Notes under the pieces: generated by a model
What the model saw: the letters and a program-made list of their open reading frames with translations, nothing else
Told to the model about the DNA's origin: nothing
Database searches by the model: none
Translations under genes and position numbers: made by a program
DNA from: Botrytis cinerea B05.10
Taxonomy: Eukaryota; Ascomycota; Leotiomycetes; Helotiales; Sclerotiniaceae
Direction: 5' to 3'
Length of the DNA: 64,000 bases
NCBI RefSeq assembly: GCF_000143535.2
Contig: NC_037317.1
Location: 1,178,001 to 1,242,000, forward strand
Part shown: one piece after another, positions 35,731-48,174 of the stretch
Layout: each line of letters begins with the position of its first letter
Position numbering within the stretch: position 1 is the stretch's first letter

Positions 35731-38700
35731 ATGCTATTTTCATTTCTTACGCGTCGCTCGAAATCCAAGACAGCCAGTGTGGAAATCGAAGTAGACGAAC
35801 GCTCGACTCCGAATGAGGGATCATCTCACGATGAAAAATCCCGCCCAGCCACGACCGGTTCCCCGGTTCCCCTTAGTCTTCCCCCGTCCCGCCACTCGCT
35901 CGATCCTAATCTACCTGATTCATTTCCCATCCAATCAATGACGTCCCGTACAGCCATTTCGCCAGACCTCGATCCCGAGAAAGATTTGGAAATACCTATT
36001 GATATCTCGTTGAACTCACCGTATCCGCAAGTTCGCGCTGCGGTGCGTAATACAGGTAGGTATCTGTTCATACAATCTAGCTTTACGCTTGAGCTTGGAG
36101 GAAATGGGGTTGAAAGAAGCAAAGCCGGATTTGAGTCGCGAAGTGCATGTTATAGTTTAAAATTGAAGGTAGAAAGTGATGCTAAAGCATGAAAATAGAC
36201 GATGAATCGCTCCCATGTAACACGATTCGAGCATGGTGTATTGGGCTCGCGCTAACGACGGTGGGAGGGGGGATCAACTGTCTATTCAGTTTGAGAAGTC
36301 CAAGTATTGCCATTACGACTGTTGTGAGTTTTCTTCTTTGAATTCTCCATAGAAAAAGAACCCTTCCTAGCACCCGATAACCTTCCCTCACGTATTGAAA
36401 CTCCGAATCCCATCACAAGAAAAAAAACGTACTGATGCGAATCTCAAATACCAGTGCGTCCAGCTAATTGCCTGGCCCCTAGGCAAAGGCTGGGATCTCA
36501 TAGTGCCGGACTGGAGCTGGGAGTTTCGTGTCCCGTTCTGCGGGACGAGCATGTGCAGGATTCGCTTGAAAGAGGGGAAGTGGAATATGAAGGAACATGC
36601 GATTGTGGTTGTGATGGCGAATGCCGGGTATGCGGGTGCGTCGATATATGCTACTGACATACTAATTTCGCAGCAGGTTTTTTATGGCCAGAGTTTTGGG
36701 TATGTTTCTTCCCTTTGTTGATATTTTTTTTTTAATAAAGTTTTATTGCGTGTATTATCTTGAGGGCTGTAACTTGTGAGATAGGGTATTAGGGATGGGG
36801 AACTGGAGGGCTGATGTTATTGTTTTTGAATAGATGGGCGTTTCAACTCCTCTTTGCGGTTACGAATCAAATGTTGGGGTTTGGACTTGCGGGTATTTGT
36901 AGGAGGTGGTTGGTTTGGCCTGCGGCGATGATTTGGCCAAGTGATTTGGTTAATTGTGCGCTGATGTATGCGTAAGTTATAATCTTCCCTTTAAGCTTTA
37001 TAAGAGTATGCCTTGTTGTTAGATGTTGGAAAAGCAAAGACAGTTCTCCGAGAACAAGTATTTATAAGTGAGGATGCTTGCTAACTCTTTCTCCTGGATC
37101 TGGATCGTAGTCTACATGATCATAGTCCCTCCGATCCAGCGAGAACAAACGGTTGGAGTATATCGAAATATAGATGGTTTGTGTATATCATGAGTGGTAT
37201 GTTTGTATCTCTTACTGAAGTTAGCACGCAGAAGGTATTTATTCAATATTCTAGGTTCATTCGTATGGTATTTCTTCCCTGGCTGGATCTTCCGAGGTCT
37301 TTCATACTTTACCTTTGCATGCTGGATTGCACCGAGAAACCCAGTTGTCAACCAGCTATTTGGTGGTGTGACGGGTCTGGGGTTAATTCCTATTACGTTT
37401 GATTGGACTGTCGTGAGTGGATATTTGTATTCGCCTCTGATACCGTGAGTGAACTCCTTCTTAAGCGATATCAAAATCGCATCTACCAGTATCGATCGTA
37501 TTGTAAAAATCTCATTCCATACTAATGTACACTAGCCCCTGGTATGCCATCGCCAATACTCTAATCGGTCTTTTAATCTTCGTCATCATCAGCTCGCTAG
37601 GTGTCCACTATACAGGAACGTGGTATGCGGATTATCTTCCCATGAGCGATTCGCACAGTTATGATAATATGGCAAAGAAATATAATGTCAGTCGAATCCT
37701 CACTGCAAACTATGAATTTGGTGAGGAATTGTACGAGAAATACTCGCCGATTTTTTTGTCGACGGGGTTTGCGTTGAACTATGGTGAGTTTCTGTTCTAG
37801 TGTGCCTCTGAAATTTGGATGGAGTTGATTAAATTTTGTTCTTGTAGGATTCTCATTTGCAGCTATCAGTAGTGTCATTGTTCACACAATTTTGTGAGTC
37901 TATTAAAATTGAATCGACGAACTGAGTTGAAGCGGAAGTTTTGAGAAACTAACTTGTTAATAATCGACGTAGATACGAGGGCAGAACCATTTGGAGACAA
38001 TGGAAATTTGCTCGAGATCAAGATTATGACATACACATGAAACTTATGAAGAAGTATAAAGATGCGCCGGATTGGTATTTTGCTTTTCATCATTGCTATA
38101 CTCCCAATTTTCAATTTAAAGTCCCACAATACTGATGAAGTCACACGTAGGTGGTATATCACACTCGGAGCTGTCATGCTCGCACTGTCATTCGTGGTCA
38201 TCCTCGTCTGGGACACCCATTTCCCATGGTGGGCTTTCATTGTTTGTGTTGCTATCCCTGTCATCTGGACAGTACCTGTTGGCATCATATTTGCAACGAC
38301 CAACATCCAAATTGGACTTAATGTCTTTACCGAGTTTGTCATTGGGTACATGTTACCTGGCCGCCCAGTGGCTTTGATGCTATTTAAGGCTTATGGTTAG
38401 TTTCCATATCCCACTAGGAAATTATATGATATAAAACTCATCTTCAGAATCCTCGTTCGATCTGGTTATTAATAAGTATTATAGGCTACATAACGATGAC
38501 CCAAGCACAGTTTTTTCTCCAAGATTTGAAACTAGGACATTACCTTAAAGTCCCTCCCAGAACAATGTTTTCCGCCCAGTGTGTAGCTGCTTTCTGGTCA
38601 TCAATCGTGCAGATTGCCGTAATGAATTGGGCACTTTCTCATATTCCCGAGTTAGTGTGGTTTTCCTCCATCTCCAACTCAGAAATAATAAACATATTCC

Positions 38701-39417
38701 TAACATCCCCATCTCAGAATCTGCACTCACACCCAAAAAGATTCCTACACATGTCCAGGCCCCTCAATGTACTTCACCACCAGTATAATTTGGGGCGTCA
38801 TCGGCCCCTCGCGTATTTTTTCCGCACCGGAGTCTCTTTATAAACCTTTACTCTATTATTTTCTAATCGGTGCTTTGCTTCCAATCTTGACATACTTTCT
38901 AAGCCGAGCGTACCCTCGCTCTTCGTTTAAATACCTTATTGTTCCTGTCATATTTGGAGGTTTGCAACTGATACCTCCAGCCACTGGCTATAATTATATG
39001 TGTTGGGGCTTAGTGGGATTTGTGTTCCAGTATTGGATTAGGAGAAGGTGGAGGGGGTGGTGGGAAGGTTATGTATGTTTTATCTCTGTTGTACCTTGGG
39101 GATTTCTGTCATAAATGCGGACTGATCATTGGTAAATAGAACTACATAACTTCCGCCGCTCTAGACACCGGTCTAATTCTCTGTACTCTTTTCATTTTCT
39201 TCACGTTAGAACTTACTAACGCTAAACCACCTCAAGTAAGTCCTAACCTCTCTTTTGAAACCATAAATACGTCCAGAACGATTCTCTTACATCAGAATCC
39301 TAACAAATACAGTGGTTTGGAAATGTAGATGTATTCGAGACAATGGATATGCAGGGTACCGCAGTTCGAAAAGTACTTGCCGAAGGGGAAACTTTTGGGC
39401 CAGAGACTTGGTCTTAA
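35731..39417 (+). CDS. Oligopeptide transporter (OPT family)
   Basis: Plasma-membrane proton-coupled importer of small peptides (or glutathione or metal chelates in some members). Fourteen exons give 823 aa in one frame: 35731-36055, 36199-36323, 36455-36699, 36834-36971, 37111-37196, 37255-37444, 37536-37783, 37848-37893, 37973-38074, 38151-38395, 38485-38650, 38718-39072, 39140-39235, 39313-39417. All introns are GT-AG. Family landmarks in order: SLPCNTIRAWCIGL, VPDWSWEF, YATDILISQQVFYGQSFGWAFQ, WYFFPGWIF, KYKDAPDWWY, MLPGRPVALMLFKAYGYITM, CPGPSMYFTTSIIWGVIGP, YNYITSAALDTG. The length suits the family. About 100 N-terminal residues are acidic and disordered. The substrate cannot be told from sequence. 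Confidence 0.95.
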
Positions 39418-40923
39418 ATATGACGATAGTTTAAAGGTAGAATAGGTCAATGAATAAGGGAAGATAAGTTATGAGGCAACGAGAAAAAGATTCTTTTCTA
39501 GCAGAACTTCAGACCAATGCACCTTGGATGAACTTTACACCATAGAATTGCTTTGTTGCATATTGACGACCTTCAAAAAGAACAGAATGAAATGGCAAAA
39601 AAATGCTCAATCTACCGGTAACGCGGCCGTGGAATCAACAGAAAAACCAGACACGAGCTGGTTGTGCTAATGGTGATCTCCCATTGCCAGTTGATATCTG
39701 AGTGTGGTATCACTGCACCGCTGTCCAAGCCATTCTCTATACAGGGAGAAAGTTAGTTTGAGGTTATAACATGACTTTTCTCGGGGCTTAGGAGTATTAA
39801 TAAATGCGAACGGGATGAGTGAGCTACCATGTGTCAAATGTACTTAGGGCATGGGAATACTTCTGACATTTGGCTGAAGTGAATGTAAATTGAGATGAGC
39901 TTGTAGTCTTTTGCCGACAAAGTTTTATCGGTCTTAAGTTTGGTCTACCAGTATTAATTTGACCTGTTGGAACAGCAATATGCGTAGTTTTTCTCGCCAA
40001 TTGCACCTTTTTAAATTTGAAACGTAAAGGACTCTGTACTGGAAATGCGATGATAAATTCAAGACATAGATTATACAAGTATAGATCTTAGAAAGCTAAA
40101 GTTCAAGATTCTCTCCAAAGGTGGCAGGCGGTGGATGAATACTACACTGGCGCCTGGGATATCGGTTGTGTACGTAGGTAGGATAATGGAAGGGACTTCG
40201 TTCAAATACTATGAGTATGTTCCAAGCTATGGACGAATGGATGAAATCGCAATAAGCAAGACCCATGACTTGAGGACGAAGATGAAAACACGGATATGTA
40301 AACATGAATACGACTGAAAATATAACAGTGTGACCATTCCACGCCTCTCCACCCGGATATAGCCAGGGCAGTTTTCCGGTTATCGGATATGCACAAGATT
40401 CAACAACTTCAAAGGAAAGAAACACAAATGCGTTCAATGCGTTCGCAGAATATAGATTTTGGGTTTGAGATACCCGGATACTTCGTTTGACATGCATTTC
40501 TAGAAATAACCTGTGGTCTAGACTGCCTTTTGGAATCAATGCGTGCATACCTAGGTAATTATGGCTCTCCAATGGATCTTCTGGCGCAAGAGAATACACA
40601 AGAAATGATGATAAAGACGTTCATGCTGATCCCACTTGAGGATATACATGAACAACGAAATCCAACAAAAACTGAGGAGGAAAATTCAGCTACTAGTATA
40701 TCTTCTTTGCGCCCACCCATTTACTGCCCAGCAAATTCATGTATACCACTTTTCTTCACCCAGCAGAATAGAAGCACCAGACAGCGAACACGAAACACCA
40801 GATCATAAACTTTGTGTGAATTGGTATATCCTTATATCCTTATATCCACGAACGCCTCGACGCCATACGCTATGCTTATACATACAACAGTTGCCAAAAG
40901 ACCTGCTGCCCCTCTCCCGCAAT
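39418..40923. other. Region between OPT and CSL4 3' ends
   Basis: About 1.5 kb between the 3' ends of convergent genes. The longest frame (40096-40599, minus, 167 codons) shows no known motif, and I do not call it a gene. The sequence holds both 3' untranslated regions. Confidence 0.4.
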
Positions 40924-41621
40924 CTAAAATGGTTTCGCAACTTTTCTACTCTCACTCGCTCCCGTTTCCGGATCCTTGTATTCCTTCCAACTGACCGGAT
41001 ACATTGCATTGCCAGCCTCACTCGTCGCCATAATAACTCCTAACTCATTCTTCGCCGTGCTGAGGTAATAATTCGATTGATCACCTAATGAGATCTGCCA
41101 TCATCATACCATTAGCGCATATTTCTCCTAGATGGCATCCAAGCCCCAGGAAGAAAACTTACCACTACAGCTCTCACAATATCCCCTGGTCTAAAACTCT
41201 CAAAAATCTTGACCTTGTCCTTCTCCGTAGCCCTCACATCTTGCACTCTGATCAAGCCCTGCCATTCGCCCTCCAAAACCGTTTCGCCTACAACTAATAT
41301 CGCAACTGTTGCCTGTCGTGGAGTAATTCTTGTAACGCGACATAAAACTGTGCTGTTCACTTCGGGTAAAATCTCCGCCTTGTCTCCAGTAAGAGTAGCT
41401 CTTTCAATAGAGATAGTAGAGAGAGGCACGGGTGCCGCAGGCGTAATCTTCGTGGCTCGTTTCTGGGGATAGCTCGGCTTGGGCGGTGCTACTGTTTTGA
41501 TGGGTCCAAGGATCGAGGCGTAGAGATTCGAGGAATGGATATGTGTGCCTGGCCCTGGAAGATATTCGCTGCTGGAGCCGAGAAGTTGGCCTGGCACGGC
41601 TACGAGTGGGATTTGTGACAT
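40924..41621 (-). CDS. CSL4: Exosome complex component Csl4
   Basis: Cap protein of the RNA exosome, the 3'-5' RNA degradation machine of nucleus and cytoplasm. Two exons, 41621-41163 and 41094-40924, give 209 aa. The 68-nt intron has a GTAAGT donor and a CTAATG branch-like site. The N-terminal domain carries VPGQLLGSSSEYLPGPGTHI, typical of Csl4. The S1 RNA-binding fold runs from about residue 86 to 170, with RPGDIVRAVVISLGD across the splice junction. The C-terminal part (YYLSTAKNELGVIMA) is conserved, but the zinc-ribbon cysteines of archaeal Csl4 are absent, as usual in eukaryotes. It starts 540 bp from the divergent dihydroxyacetone kinase gene. Confidence 0.93.
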
Positions 41622-42161
41622 TGCGGTGTGTTTGTTGTCTCGGAGTGAACGGGAACGAGAAGCTCACAAGAATCGCGGTTGGTGGATGAAGCTTGAATTG
41701 AGCTTATGAAATTGAGGATCTTCAGTGGCTCGGAAAAAGATTTTGGTACCCCCACGGTTTTGCCGGCTCGGACCCCCACGAGAAGATACGTGCCTGTCGC
41801 TGATCCTTGCTTTCCACCCCGCATTTCCTTGAATGCCCCGCTTCCAATTGTTGATCTTTTGGACCAACGCGCCAACTTGTGTAAAGAGTGCAGTGGTGTG
41901 ATGAAAGATATGCATAGTTAATCCGTCTTGGCTAGCTTGATTTGCCCCTTCTGTTCTTTGCTTTTCCTCGAAATTCTGACATCTCTACTCTCTGTCTCCT
42001 GCAGCAAATACCTAGTGTTCATCCAACAGCTTTTCTATATATACTTTGCAGCTCTCCCATCAGAATCCATAGCCATCCTTTGCTCCCTCTTCTATCCCCT
42101 CCAATCCAAGCAAACTCTGCCAAGAACCCTTCAATTGCCATCCTCAATCACAATATAAACA
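41622..42161. promoter_or_regulatory. Intergenic promoter region, CSL4 / dihydroxyacetone kinase
   Basis: 540 bp between divergent start codons. Pyrimidine-rich stretches precede the kinase start, as is common in fungal core promoters. No specific site is named. Confidence 0.4.
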
Positions 42162-43983
42162 ATGGCAGCAAAACACTTTATTCATGATCCCACTCTCCTA
42201 GTGAACTCCGCTCTCCATGCTCTCACCCTCACCAACCCCTCTGTCGCTCTCGACGAAGAAAACAAAATCATCTACAGACGACCAGGCCATGCATCTCAAG
42301 TGTCTATAATATCCGGTGGAGGCAGTGGTCATGAGCCTAGTTTCGGAGCCTTTGTGGGCGAAGGATTACTCGCAGCATCTGTTGCGGGTACTATATTTGC
42401 CTCACCAAGCGCCGAGCAAATTCGCAGATGTGTGATGTCAAGGGTTGATACCGAGAAAGGAATCTTGATTACGGTTATGAATTATACAGGAGATGTGTTG
42501 AACTTTGGTATGGCGGTTGAGAAAGCGAAGGCTGCGGGATTGAAAGTCGAGATGCTGGTGGTTGGAGACGATGTGGGAGTCGGTCGTGAGAAGGCTGGAA
42601 AGGTTGGCAGAAGAGGTATTGCAGGCACAGTACTAGTACATAAGATCACAGGAGCATTAGCAGCAACGGGTGCTAGCTTGGAGAACGTTTATAAGGTTGG
42701 AAAATTGACAGCAGATAATATCGTCAGTGTGGGAGCTTCCCTAGACCATGTTCATGTTCCCGGCCGAGCACCTCCCAATCCGAATTCCGAGGAGAGCCTG
42801 GCTTATGAAGAACTCGAGATTGGAATGGGAATTCACAATGAGCCCGGTAGCGGTAGGGCCAAGGTTGATCTGCCCGAACTCGTCCGAAGAATGCTTACGC
42901 AATTGTTGGATTCGAAGGACAAGGATCGAGCATTCTTGAACGTGAACTCGAACGAAGTCGTTCTTCTAGTCAACAACCTTGGCGGTGTTAGCGTACTAGA
43001 GCTGGGAGGTATTACAGCAGAAGTTACAGGTCAGCTCGAAAAGTCCTATAACATAAAGCCAGTTAGAATCCTTGCCGGAACTTATATGACAAGTTTAAAC
43101 GGTCTTGGGTTTAGCATATCGCTTCTCAATGTTGTCAACACAAATATCGGTGGACCCAGTATGTTACAATTATTGGACGCATCGACTGAGGCGACTGGAT
43201 GGGCAGCTCCTATCAGGAAAGAAACTTGGGAGGCTAAATCTACAGAAACTAGAACTGGCTCTGCTGGTACTGAAGAGAAGGTCAAACCCAGTGGTTTAAA
43301 ATTAGACCCAGAAACAACAAAGACAGCTTTGACCGCTGGACTTGAGAGAATCATTGCAGCAGAACCCGATGTTACTCGATTTGACACGGTAGTTGGGGAT
43401 GGAGATTGCGGTATTGGTCTTAAGAGGGGAGCTGAATGTGAGTGTACCAATTTCGCGAATGTATTACGAGCTAACAAAATGTACAGCCGTGTTATCAACG
43501 ATCTCGAATGAGAACCTATCCGGCGATGCTGTTGTCGATCTTGCAAAGATTGTTCAAGTAGTCGAAAATACCATGGATGGCACTTCTGGAGCTCTATATG
43601 CTATCTTCCTAAATTCTCTTTTGGCTGCTCTCCGCGAAAATGCTTCTGCTGGACAGGCAACTCCAGAAGTTTGGGCAAAGGCATTACAATCCGCGTCTGA
43701 AGCCCTTTCAAGATATACACCAGCGAAACCCGGAGATCGCACCTTGGTAGATGCCTTATATCCATTTGTTGAGACACTAAGTAAAACAGGAGATATCAAG
43801 AAAGCAGCTGAAGCATCCAGAAAAGGCGCCGAGGGCACAAAGGGAATGAAAGCTAGTTTAGGAAGAACTGTCTATATTGGCGGTACTGGTTTCGAACAGG
43901 TTCCGGATCCAGGTGCATGGGGTTTGAGTGAGTTCTTCTTGGGACTCGCCGGGCTTGGAGAGTCGGAATACGAATTGGTTTGA
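42162..43983 (+). CDS. Dihydroxyacetone kinase (glycerone kinase)
   Basis: Phosphorylates dihydroxyacetone with ATP to give dihydroxyacetone phosphate, feeding glycerol or methanol-derived carbon into glycolysis and detoxifying dihydroxyacetone. Two exons, 42162-43437 and 43487-43983, give 590 aa, the usual length for single-chain fungal and animal enzymes. The DhaK-type substrate domain (1-~330) has SGGGSGHEPSFGAFVGEG near residue 50 and ASLDHVHVPGR near 192, whose histidines lie where the covalent substrate-binding histidine is expected. The DhaL-type ATP domain (~380 on) has GDGDCG near 411 for Mg-ATP and ends with GRTVYIGG and VPDPGAWGL. The 49-nt intron lies just after GDGDCGIGLKRGAE. 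Likely cytosolic; no targeting signal seen. Confidence 0.95.
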
Positions 43984-44700
43984 AATGATGGAAACTTTAC
44001 TGTTTTATTAGCAACATAGCGCTCAATGAGTATGGATGATAAAGTTTGAATTCGGGAGCTGTCTATTTATTAGGATACCAACGGAGAGGTTTCTGCCTTT
44101 CTAGTGATGTAAGCGACCAATGAACATGTATCATGCAACTTATAATCTCGAGAGTGGTCTGTAGGTATGTGAATTGTCAGTTTAATTCTGGCGGCATGTG
44201 ATTTTGTGATGTGCGATAGTTAGGTTTCAAAAGCGTTCAGGAAAAAATTAGAGTTGTTGTTTTTTAGTCTTCAAGGTATGTAGATACCATTAAGGGTTAA
44301 AAAGCTGTGATTTGTTCATCACAATGCTGATAGAGGAAAGCAAGTAGGATATAGAATCAAGTAAACTAACCTTAAAGAAAATAACTGACTCGTAATATTT
44401 ACATCACGAAATCAAGTCACCAGCAATATCATCCATCTGAAATTTAAAGAGAGTTTCTTTCTTATCTGACATTCCTATTCTCCATAAAATTTGGTTCCCT
44501 GTTGGCATGAACTTTCTCATGCATCCTTTGAATTCATAGCTATAAGCTGATTTGGTATGCGTTGATATTGACAACGCCCTATGCTATTACATTTGTTTCC
44601 TCCACAGATCCTGTCCGTTGTTGCTAGTATTCAGATATTAATCCTTAGCTGGTCCCCTCTTCTATCCATCCATATATCTTGAGATGCGAATGTCGACCGT
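43984..44700. other. Region between kinase and SMD2 3' ends
   Basis: 717 bp holding the 3' ends of two convergent genes. No other feature seen. Confidence 0.5.
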
Positions 44701-45324
44701 TCAGCTTAGAAGGACTAGAATGACGGAATCTCCTCTTAAGAACCTGGGAAATTGAGATGTATTAGCGGCATTCTCCCGATACTCTCCATCACCTGATACG
44801 TAGGGTGTTTCGTGGCTTTTTCTTTGTATTTCCCCGTCTGATCCTGATCTCACCGTCCGCCTGAGGGCAAAGTGACAAAAGTGTAGAATACTCACATCTT
44901 ACTGATGAATCTGTCCTTATTTACTGGTCTTCCCTTTCCACCACCGCTCAGTCTTGGAGTCTCAGTCCACATCTCTTTAACATTCTCCAACACCATATTG
45001 CAATGACGATCGAAAGCCTTGACGCGCGCAAGTAATTTTCGGTTGTTACGGCAGGAAATCAGCACCTGTCCATGGGAACGGACGGCAGCTTGGAGAAGAG
45101 AGAGGGGACCGGATGTGAATTCATGCTCTTCTATTTGCGCAACCTCGAACTCGCTGATGAAGATTAGTACGATAAGCTTGGGGGATGATTAGGAGGGAGG
45201 TGTTGGACATACGTGAGCTCATTGCGAGGCTTGGCGAGAAGCTCTCTGTAAAAGCAATTAGTATTTGCAAGACATAATTTAGAGAAGGATGGAATTCCTA
45301 CTGTATCTTTGCTGCATCTGCCAT
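44701..45324 (-). CDS. SMD2: Small nuclear ribonucleoprotein Sm D2
   Basis: Core Sm-ring subunit of the spliceosomal U1, U2, U4 and U5 snRNPs. Four exons (45324-45302, 45245-45213, 45153-44896, 44743-44701) encode 118 aa, as expected. The start is [20 protein letters not shown]. The Sm1 motif covers SGPLSLL...[21 protein letters not shown], and the Sm2 motif is [17 protein letters not shown], rebuilt across the last intron. The tiny first two exons are found only by following the conserved N terminus. It starts 251 bp from the divergent hydrolase gene. Confidence 0.95.
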
Positions 45325-45575
45325 GATTCAAATGTTAATGTGGTAGATTAATTAACCAACAATTCAATCAATAATCTACGTCGTCAAAGTTTCCAGGCAC
45401 CAAAAATTCCCATCACGGTCGCGAGCTCCAAGAATAGCTTAGCGCATAACCTTAAATCTGCCCGGCTGGATTTTGCGCGGGGACAAAAATAACCGATGAG
45501 ACTTTACTTCCGAGGTTCTGAGAACTTTGTCTTTCTCCGCAATCCCTTAAAGTCCAGTGTATCCCCCTTTTCTTG
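45325..45575. promoter_or_regulatory. Shared upstream region, SMD2 / hydrolase
   Basis: 251 bp between divergent start codons, so promoter elements must overlap or be shared. No motif named. Confidence 0.45.
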
Positions 45576-47204
45576 ATGTTCGGAACATATTTGGGCGGTA
45601 GAGCTGGAGCGGCAGTTCGCTCTTGTGGCTCGAGATTTCCAACTATGCCTTTGAGAGCTAAGATTATCAATCCTGCATTCGCGGGGAGAGCACAGGTTTG
45701 GGGATTTTCTTGACTGTTTATAAGTGAATGCTAATGTTCAATATAGATGGCGACGGCCTCAGATACCCCTTCATACGCCCAAGCAGAAGTCATTAAGGAG
45801 CTGGAAAGTGACGAGAAGGAAGATGTTCTATTCAATTCTTTATATGGCGTGAGGACGATCGAGCTCAACAGACCCCAAAAGTTACATTCCCTCAATGGAT
45901 CGATGATTCGAAAAATCGTGCCGAGATTACAAGAATGGTCAAAATCAGACATGGCGAATGTGATCATTATTAAAGGATCTGGACCCAAGGCTTTCTGCGC
46001 TGGTGGAGATGTAGCAGCGCTCGCTGAGGACAATAAAAAAGGCGAAGAAGGACAAGCTCGATCAACAGATTACTTTGCTCTCGAATATAAACTCGATCAC
46101 CTTATTGCAACTTATCAGAAACCCTATGTTGCTTTTATGGACGGTATTACCATGGGTGGTGGAGTTGGATTAAGTATACACGCACCATTTCGAATAGCCA
46201 CTGAAAGGACGCTGTTCGCTATGCCTGAAACTACAATTGGATTCTTCCCCGATGTTGGAGCTTCATTTTTCCTACCCAAGATGTCGGGATCTGTTGGAAC
46301 ATACCTTGCCTTGACTAGTGATCGGCTGAAGGGCGTCAATGCATTTTATTCTGGAATCGCAACACATTACATTCATTCGACTTCTTTGCCGGCTTTGGAG
46401 AAACGTTTGGCGGAATTACGATTCAAGGATTTCGAAACTTTGGCGCAGCGAGCACAATTGATTAATAGCACTATTGAGGAATACTGCACTGGACTGCCTC
46501 ATGACGAACCAATGCTTATCAGTGGCGAATTGCGAAAGGCTATCGATCGTAACTTCAGTAAAGCAAGCGTCCCTGAAATCATTACCGGTTTAAAGGCCGA
46601 GATTGAAGTTTTGAAGGCTGGAGCGGAGGAAACCGGGTTGGAAAACCCACTCCAGGCATGGCTTGAAAAGACTCTTGCTACCTTGCACCAGAGATCACCT
46701 ACGAGTGTTCATGTAGCACTACGTCAAATGCGCATCGGAAAAGATTGGTCAATTACCGAGACTTTCCAGAGAGAATACCAAATGGCTGCTAAATTTATGC
46801 GTCATCCGGATTTCACGGAAGGCATAGATTCATTACTCATTCGCAAAGATAAGAATCCTCAGTGGAAACCCAAAACTTTGGAAGATATCAGCCCAGAGGA
46901 CAAAATTGCGGACCCATTCTTTGCAGTTGAAGGATCACAAAGGATAAAACTACTCAGCGACCGGGATTATTATGAGTATCCATTTCAATTTGGAGTTCCA
47001 AGAGAAAGTGAAGTTGAGAAGGTTGTGAGGCAGGGTGGAAAGTCAGCGTTCCAAGTTGTCAATCACTTCCTTCAGGCAACGGAAGGGAAGCAGGGCGTGA
47101 AGGAAGTGGTAACGGAGATTATTGAAAGAAAGACTACGAAGAGCGGGCTAGGATATCTTGAATGGGAACAAGATAAAATCTCAAGTCCTAAGTCGTCAGA
47201 GTGA
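45576..47204 (+). CDS. 3-hydroxyisobutyryl-CoA hydrolase, mitochondrial (mS47-type)
   Basis: Crotonase-fold enzyme that frees 3-hydroxyisobutyrate from its CoA ester in valine breakdown. The yeast relative Ehd3/Mrp5 is also found in the mitochondrial ribosome as mS47. Two exons, 45576-45695 and 45747-47204, give 525 aa. The first exon (40 aa, MFGTYLGGRAGAAVRS...) is Arg-rich without acidic residues, like a mitochondrial presequence. The 51-nt intron starts GTTTGG, a weak donor, and has a GCTAATG branch match. If the first exon is wrong, the protein starts at 45747 with 485 aa. Landmarks: GPKAFCAGGDV, MDGITMGGGVGLS (~171), PETTIGFFPDVG with catalytic-type Glu201 and Asp209. The C-terminal half carries the family's extra helices. 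Confidence 0.92.
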
Positions 47205-48174
47205 GGGCTTTTGTTAAGCCATGTACATGTTTCTAATGTATGATAAGGGTATTTGTGAAATGGTAGGGGGGATACAAGGCATTGCCAAACACAAGATCAC
47301 TTTATGTTGTCGATAACTTATTAGCGGTCGCATAAAAAAAAGAAATGCGAACAAAATGTCAGAATCATATTAGAGGAAAATCATCATGTGATGGTGGCCT
47401 ATCGGATCAAATAGGGGCTGAGTCATTGATTTCTCGATTAGACGGGAGATCAAAAGATTCCTTCATAGCCGAAAGTATATAAAGATACGGATATCCCCCG
47501 CTGATTTGAAGTTCGTAATCCTGAATCGAATGTCTTGTGTTCTTTTCTGGCTGATGTGTGCTGCCTTTCTTCTCGCTACATCATAAGAGCGAGCCGAGTG
47601 TTCCACTGACGCAATTCGAATTTTCACTTTCGTAGCCTTGCTGCTTACCTGGTTCGCTTGGAAATCATTGGCCAATAGCCTCGCACTAAGAAGCAACATT
47701 ATAGCTAGGGCACCCCTGCTTGGCTCGTTCTTCAATCATTCGCGACATCTAGACTGAATTTGTGTTCAATACAATTGAACCTACCCACGCTACCATACCT
47801 AGAGACATTCAAGATACCCATTTGTTAAATATTCACAATTAGTTACTTATACTCTACTTACGCAGACTGCACAATTTTGAGACATCGACAACAAATACCG
47901 ACTTTATTGAAAATCCCTTTGTTTTACATACAACGAAGATCAATCTACAAGTTACCGGTTTTCCTCTTAGCGCCAACTTCATAAAGTTCTCAACGCGTAA
48001 ATAGCGGTAGCGGTACACACGTTTGGACGCGAAAATTACCTAGCCACCAAAACCTCTCACGTTTCATCACGACCTTTAATGGATGACTTTACATTCTCTT
48101 CGGCAATCTTGATCAACTCCCACAACGATTCAATACCTCAGGAGCCTAGGTGTTGAAGCAGAGGAAAGTTCACA
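47205..48174. other. Upstream region of the GATA-like gene
   Basis: 970 bp without a credible gene. It holds the 3' end of the hydrolase gene and the promoter and probably long leader of the GATA-like gene. Confidence 0.45.

Noticed and set aside
40096..40599. 167-codon minus-strand frame between OPT and CSL4
   Set aside because: No motif, no coding-like composition and no homologous block recognised. It lies where two 3' untranslated regions are expected.
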